Made by a program: the position numbers and the translations under genes
The notes under the pieces: model-generated
The model's database searches: none
Told to the model about the DNA's origin: nothing
Seen by the model: the letters and a program-made list of their open reading frames with translations, nothing else
Part shown: piece after piece, positions 60,253 through 64,000 of the stretch
Layout of the letters: every line of letters starts with the position of its first letter
Numbering within the stretch: the first letter of the stretch is position 1
Origin: a virus
Reading direction: 5' to 3' (one strand)
DNA: 64,000 nt
Virus record (IMG/VR): IMGVR_UViG_3300028883_000044
Span: 1 to 64,000 of that record

Positions 60253-60789
60253 TTAACGTAAACCATTTATTTCTAAGTCTCTAAAATCATTTTCTCTTTG
60301 AACTTCTTCCCTATTATGTGGTAAATTTACTTCTACTGCTTCTAGAAAAGGTAGTCCATTATCTTCTGGTAAAATAAAATCCTGAAAATGTTTTTCAGGA
60401 AGTTTAAAAGGTTTTTGTTTAAATCTCATATGATTAGAATTTAGAATAATTATATCTTTAGAAAATTTCAGTTTTACTTTTTGCATACTAATACAATACT
60501 TTTTAAAATTAGCTTCTCCATAATTTTCTCTTATATCTATTTTGTATTCCTGTATTACAGTATTTATAATTAACTTTATTATTTGAAGTATTTGATAATC
60601 TCTTTCTGAGAATATATTCCTATCATCTTGTAATTTATTAATAATTAAGTATAATGATTTAAATCTAGCATAAGAAAGTACGCTAAATAATATTATAAAA
60701 GTATCATCACTTAAATCGTATAGTATACTTTTAGTTCTATAAAGTTTAAATATTATATCTATTAAAAACTCTATATCTTCGGTTTCCAT
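60253..60789 (-). CDS. Unknown amidoligase-cassette protein, 178 aa
   Basis: Ile/Leu/Lys-rich, helical N-terminal two thirds, with an acidic/basic tail (PEDNGLPFLEAVEVNLP). No motif recognised. Last gene of the leftward cassette and overlaps the 265-aa gene by one base. Probably a cassette-specific partner. Confidence 0.6.
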   Translation of the reverse strand: METEDIEFLIDIIFKLYRTKSILYDLSDDTFIILFSVLSYARFKSLYLIINKLQDDRNIFSERDYQILQIIKLIINTVIQEYKIDIRENYGEANFKKYCISMQKVKLKFSKDIIILNSNHMRFKQKPFKLPEKHFQDFILPEDNGLPFLEAVEVNLPHNREEVQRENDFRDLEINGLR

Positions 60790-61586
60790 TATAGTAATAA
60801 TCCATCTATTAATAAACTTTGTTTAAAATGTCCATGTATAAAATAATCATCATTTTTATAAGCATATATAAAAGATTTTAATTTAGATTCTATCAATTCT
60901 GTATCTCCAAAAGATTTAATAATAGATTTCGTTAGATTTTTATTGTATATATTATGCGTAGCATTACTAACATTATTTAAAATAAGACTATCTAAATAAT
61001 AATCAATGGTTTTATTTTCATTAATTAAAATATTAGTTGTGTAAAAAGCTCTATTTAAAACTAGTAGGAAATAGTATTGAACTAGTTTATTAAAAAAACT
61101 TGCTTTTTTAGTAAACATTAATCTTACAAAATTAAATCTATGTGTATACATATGTAATGAAGAAATTGATGAATATTCAGGTAATAAATAATAACATTTT
61201 CTTCCATAAATTGTATTTATTTTTGTTTCACATAAAGTTGTATAAACTATATCAGGGAAAATATAATTACAAAGTTTTTCAAATTCTAATGAATTACCCT
61301 TAGAAAGAAAATATAAATATATATCTTCTACATTTTCTTTTTTATATAGGTTAGTAGCATCTTCTCTAAAACCTCCTAAACAAACTTCACTACAAGGACT
61401 GTCTACATAAAGTTTAAATTCTTCTAATGTTATTCCTGTATTGGGAACATTTTTTATAAACTTACATAAATCCTCTATTTCAGAATTATTATAAATATCT
61501 GAAAGACGATAATTAATATAATCCGTCATAACTATGGTAATAGGTTTAGTAATTTCTTTTTTACTACCTGTTTGTAATAATTTCAT
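60789..61586 (-). CDS. Unknown amidoligase-cassette protein, 265 aa
   Basis: Contains scattered Cys (CSEVCLGGF, LCNYIF, TLCETK) and Tyr-rich segments; predicted mostly helical with hydrophobic segment FFNKLVQYYFLLVLNRAFY. No known family recognised. Overlaps the amidotransferase-like gene. Function unknown. Confidence 0.6.
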   Translation of the reverse strand: MKLLQTGSKKEITKPITIVMTDYINYRLSDIYNNSEIEDLCKFIKNVPNTGITLEEFKLYVDSPCSEVCLGGFREDATNLYKKENVEDIYLYFLSKGNSLEFEKLCNYIFPDIVYTTLCETKINTIYGRKCYYLLPEYSSISSLHMYTHRFNFVRLMFTKKASFFNKLVQYYFLLVLNRAFYTTNILINENKTIDYYLDSLILNNVSNATHNIYNKNLTKSIIKSFGDTELIESKLKSFIYAYKNDDYFIHGHFKQSLLIDGLLL

Positions 61587-62253
61587 TTAGTTTCCCTTGT
61601 ATAAATCTTATAAAGATTTTAGCAAACTTTTTATTACTATCTCTATATTCTAAATTATTTTGCATAAACTCTGGGTGAAATTGTGTAGTAAATATTTTAC
61701 TATTTTTTCCAAAGGACATTTCTGAAAAACCTCCGAAATAAGCTACCGTAAGTAACTCTTTCGCAGAATATTTAACAGCTTGATGATGTAATGAATTAAC
61801 TCTATCTAATTTTAAATTTTCATTTATATTAATATCTTTTGGATAATATAGTAAATGCTTACTAGGATGATTTTCTATATCCACATTTAACTTTCCGCCT
61901 AAAGAAGCATGTATAAGTTGATGACCTCTACAAATTCCAAAGATAAGTTTATTATATTTTAATGCAAGATATAAATTCTTTAAATCTATTGAGTCTCTTA
62001 TAGTATTATAATGACCATTTTTTAGTGTATAATCTCCATGAATTGTTGGTGAAATATCTTCACCACCAGATAATACTAAAAGATCAATATTATCTTTAAA
62101 TTCTTCTTTATCAAAATTAGTATCTAATAAAGTAGAAGTAACAGGTATTCTAAATTCTTGATAAATAATATTTTCAATAAGTTTTTTAATTTCTCCATAA
62201 AAAGAAAGGGTTGAAAAACCTATACAAAGTTTATCCATAAGTAACTGTATCAT
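61564..62253 (-). CDS. Class I glutamine amidotransferase-like protein, about 229 aa
   Basis: VLSGGEDISPTIHGDY, FGICRGHQLIHASLGG (nucleophile Cys in GxCRGHQ) and TTQFHPEF (His, Glu) form the catalytic triad pattern of the peptidase C26/PuuD-like class I GATases. These hydrolyse gamma-glutamyl bonds or supply ammonia. The start could be ATG 62253 (just after AAAGG) or ATG 62238, overlapping the ligase gene in either case. Pairing with an amidoligase is meaningful. Confidence 0.8.
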   Translation of the reverse strand: MIQLLMDKLCIGFSTLSFYGEIKKLIENIIYQEFRIPVTSTLLDTNFDKEEFKDNIDLLVLSGGEDISPTIHGDYTLKNGHYNTIRDSIDLKNLYLALKYNKLIFGICRGHQLIHASLGGKLNVDIENHPSKHLLYYPKDININENLKLDRVNSLHHQAVKYSAKELLTVAYFGGFSEMSFGKNSKIFTTQFHPEFMQNNLEYRDSNKKFAKIFIRFIQGKLNEIITNR

Positions 62254-63163
62254 AAACCTTTCGCATAATACTTGCAGAATCATCTACCCTTACTTCTAAA
62301 ATATTTTTAATAGACGATTCTAAATAAGTTTCAATTAAAGGTCCAGAAAATTTTTCTAAATTATCTATTACCTTAAGTAAAAGACTTGTTGCTGTAAACA
62401 TTTTTCCTATTTTTCCTAAATCTTTTATCCATAAGTTTGATGGAGTTCTATATTCAATACCTTTTATATTATCTTTTTTAGAATAAGTTTGAATACGAAG
62501 TTTTCCGGGCAATCCATAAAATTCATGCCTATCTTTTTCTAAATAAACTTCCTCTTCAGTTTCCAAAGAAGATATAAAAGCATTTCCTAAAATAATATCC
62601 ATTAATCTTCCTATTTCAAAATATCTGTCAGTATCTATATTAGATATATGTATATGTCCCCCACCAAATCTTTTATTAATATTACTTGCATCAACTTCTT
62701 TAGAATAAAGTCCGCTATAAATATCTAAATCAGGGTCACACCCAAATCTTACACAATAGTTTGCATAACTATCTAAAACACCATCTATGTAAAGAATTTC
62801 TGGATTAAAAATTACTGCAGGTTTTATGGTAATACTATACCCAAATTTTCTTACAAGATTTTCTAAATGACCTATTGCATTAGATATCATACTATAATAT
62901 TCTAAAGTATCCTTTGTAGGTTTTGTATTAATTTCAAATGCCGCTCCATCTTCAATAATTTTATATGAAGATGTTTCCGCAAAAACTGGGTGTTTTTCTC
63001 TATCAGATTCTATTGAAGATGTAGTTAGATTTTTATTTAAATGTTTTGTAGTAAAAGGCATTCCCAACTTTCTTAATATAACTGGTGGAATACATTCTCC
63101 TAAACTATTTACACAAAAAACTTCTGGATCAGAGCCTATTAAACTTTTTCTATTTACTGACAT
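62231..63163 (-). CDS. Phage COOH-NH2 ligase (GS-fold amidoligase), 310 aa
   Basis: The motifs of the phage COOH-NH2 ligase family are present: LIGSDPEVFCVN near the start, IIEDGAAFEINTKP, RFGGGHIHISN, and KGIEYRTPSNLWI. They correspond to the metal and substrate-binding residues of the glutamine-synthetase-like barrel. Such enzymes form amide bonds between amino acids or peptides and have been linked to phage peptide or cell-wall modification. Strong AGGAGAAAAAATATG start. Confidence 0.85.
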   Translation of the reverse strand: MSVNRKSLIGSDPEVFCVNSLGECIPPVILRKLGMPFTTKHLNKNLTTSSIESDREKHPVFAETSSYKIIEDGAAFEINTKPTKDTLEYYSMISNAIGHLENLVRKFGYSITIKPAVIFNPEILYIDGVLDSYANYCVRFGCDPDLDIYSGLYSKEVDASNINKRFGGGHIHISNIDTDRYFEIGRLMDIILGNAFISSLETEEEVYLEKDRHEFYGLPGKLRIQTYSKKDNIKGIEYRTPSNLWIKDLGKIGKMFTATSLLLKVIDNLEKFSGPLIETYLESSIKNILEVRVDDSASIMRKVYDTVTYG

Positions 63164-63178
63164 ATTTTTTCTCCTATT

Positions 63179-63526
63179 TTATTCAACTAGTTTATTAAAT
63201 TTATATGAAGTTACTTTTTTACCTTCAACTTCATATCTTTTTCTACACTTATCGCAAAAGATAGCATTTGAACTACTTATTTGAATATCTTCTAAAGAAA
63301 ATAAATCACCACAACCTTCACATTTTATTAAAGCTTCTTTTTCTGAAAATGTTTTTCCACAATCTGGGCAATAAAAAATTAAATTTTTATTTTCAGAATT
63401 AGATTTAAAAATAATATCAATACATTTTAGACCATTTAATGTTAATTTAGGCGTTCCATAAAAATTAATAGATTCATTTAAATCAATTAGTGCAAAACTC
63501 TTTCTACATTCACTATGGTATATCAT
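63179..63526 (-). CDS. Double zinc-ribbon protein, 115 aa
   Basis: Cysteine pairs CPDCGK, CEGCGD and CDKCRK in the C-terminal half give up to two zinc sites. The N-terminus is beta-rich (SFALIDLNESINFYGTPKL). Located two genes before the ligase in transcription. May be a substrate-binding or scaffold protein of the cassette, or an RNA/DNA-binding factor. Confidence 0.65.
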   Translation of the reverse strand: MIYHSECRKSFALIDLNESINFYGTPKLTLNGLKCIDIIFKSNSENKNLIFYCPDCGKTFSEKEALIKCEGCGDLFSLEDIQISSSNAIFCDKCRKRYEVEGKKVTSYKFNKLVE

Positions 63527-63539
63527 TTATAATTTTCTC

Positions 63540-63986
63540 CTATACAATTTCTACACTTGATATTTTAATATTATATCTATTTTCTATACCACCAACTATT
63601 TCATCTACTGTCATAATATTATTCGTTAAAGATGTTTGATAAATTTCTAAAATAAGTTGTTTACTTTGTGCATATAAATTCTTTACAAAAAAACCTAAAT
63701 TCATATTATTATAACCTTTTATTTTATGAATATCTTTAACTTTACAGTTAGTATAATTAGTATAACTATTTAAAAAAGTTGTTAATAGTAAGTCTTTTTC
63801 ACTTTTACTTACAGGAGTTATTATAGTAGGTATTGGAGGTTGTTCTTGAACATTTCTTCTATAAACAAATGTTTTAACTTTTTCAAAAGCTTTTTCTAAT
63901 TGTAATTCTTGATAATTTCCAAAATTAGGATAATCAAGATATTTAAATAATCCCCTTATTGGAGATTGTATTACTAAATCTACCAT
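63540..63986 (-). CDS. Unknown cassette protein, at least 148 aa (start may lie outside)
   Basis: VIQSPIRGLFKYLDYPNF, a Pro-rich turn (EQPPIPTIITPVS) and helical C-terminus. Its reading frame is still open upstream of the ATG at 63986 to the window edge, so the true start may be outside. Not recognised. Confidence 0.55.
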   Translation of the reverse strand: MVDLVIQSPIRGLFKYLDYPNFGNYQELQLEKAFEKVKTFVYRRNVQEQPPIPTIITPVSKSEKDLLLTTFLNSYTNYTNCKVKDIHKIKGYNNMNLGFFVKNLYAQSKQLILEIYQTSLTNNIMTVDEIVGGIENRYNIKISSVEIV

Positions 63987-64000
63987 ATCTTTTATAAGAA

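Overview
The window is a contiguous stretch of an A+T-rich tailed double-stranded DNA phage genome (Caudoviricetes). The host is most likely a low-GC Gram-positive bacterium of the Clostridia/Bacilli type. This is inferred from strong AGGAGG-type ribosome binding sites almost everywhere, near-perfect TTGACA-N17-TATAAT promoters with an extended TG, GH25-type lysozymes, GPT-type collagen-like fibres and an adenosylcobalamin-type (class II) ribonucleotide reductase. No integrase, repressor or tail-sheath gene was recognised, so a virulent phage with a long non-contractile tail is the best guess; this is an inference from absence.

Layout. (1) 1-1104: a 14-bp tandem repeat at the left edge, one orphan rightward gene with its own promoter and two terminators, and a gene-free stretch with two copies of a palindrome-bearing 18-mer. 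(2) 39459 down to 1105, leftward: the morphogenesis region, read in the order DNA methyltransferase, phosphoesterase and small zinc proteins, an eight-gene sugar/glycosylation cassette, terminase, portal, protease with nested scaffold, decoration protein, capsid, neck genes with a glycosyltransferase, tail tube, frameshifted tail chaperone, tape measure, hub proteins, collagen-like fibres with a glycosyltransferase, then a PAS-domain membrane protein, a holin-like protein and a GH25 endolysin. (3) 39460-39919: a divergent promoter region with consensus promoters in both directions and a nearly pure A/T leader. (4) 39920-60138, rightward: replication, recombination and nucleotide metabolism (DNA polymerase I-type, RecA, SSB-like, DnaB helicase, resolvase-like nuclease, Cas4/RecB-like nuclease, exonuclease, primase, ThyX, dUTPase, dNMP kinase, RNR), one good tRNA-Thr, one tRNA-like element, and an inactive-looking GH25 relative with a holin-like partner. 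(5) 63986 down to 60253, leftward: a convergent cassette with a phage COOH-NH2 ligase (glutamine-synthetase-fold amidoligase), a class I glutamine amidotransferase-like protein, a zinc-ribbon protein and three unknowns; it runs off the right edge.

How the genes fit together. The rightward genes make nucleotides and replicate DNA; the leftward block packages DNA, builds the virion and lyses the host. Expression tuning is visible as hairpins behind the capsid and tail-tube genes, a -1 slippery site in the tail chaperone gene and an internal start for the scaffold. The most unusual content is accessory: glycosyltransferases inserted into three structural blocks, the amidoligase/amidotransferase cassette, a class II RNR that ends before its cysteine-rich tail together with a separate small gene resembling that tail, and a GH25-fold protein that has lost its catalytic acids.
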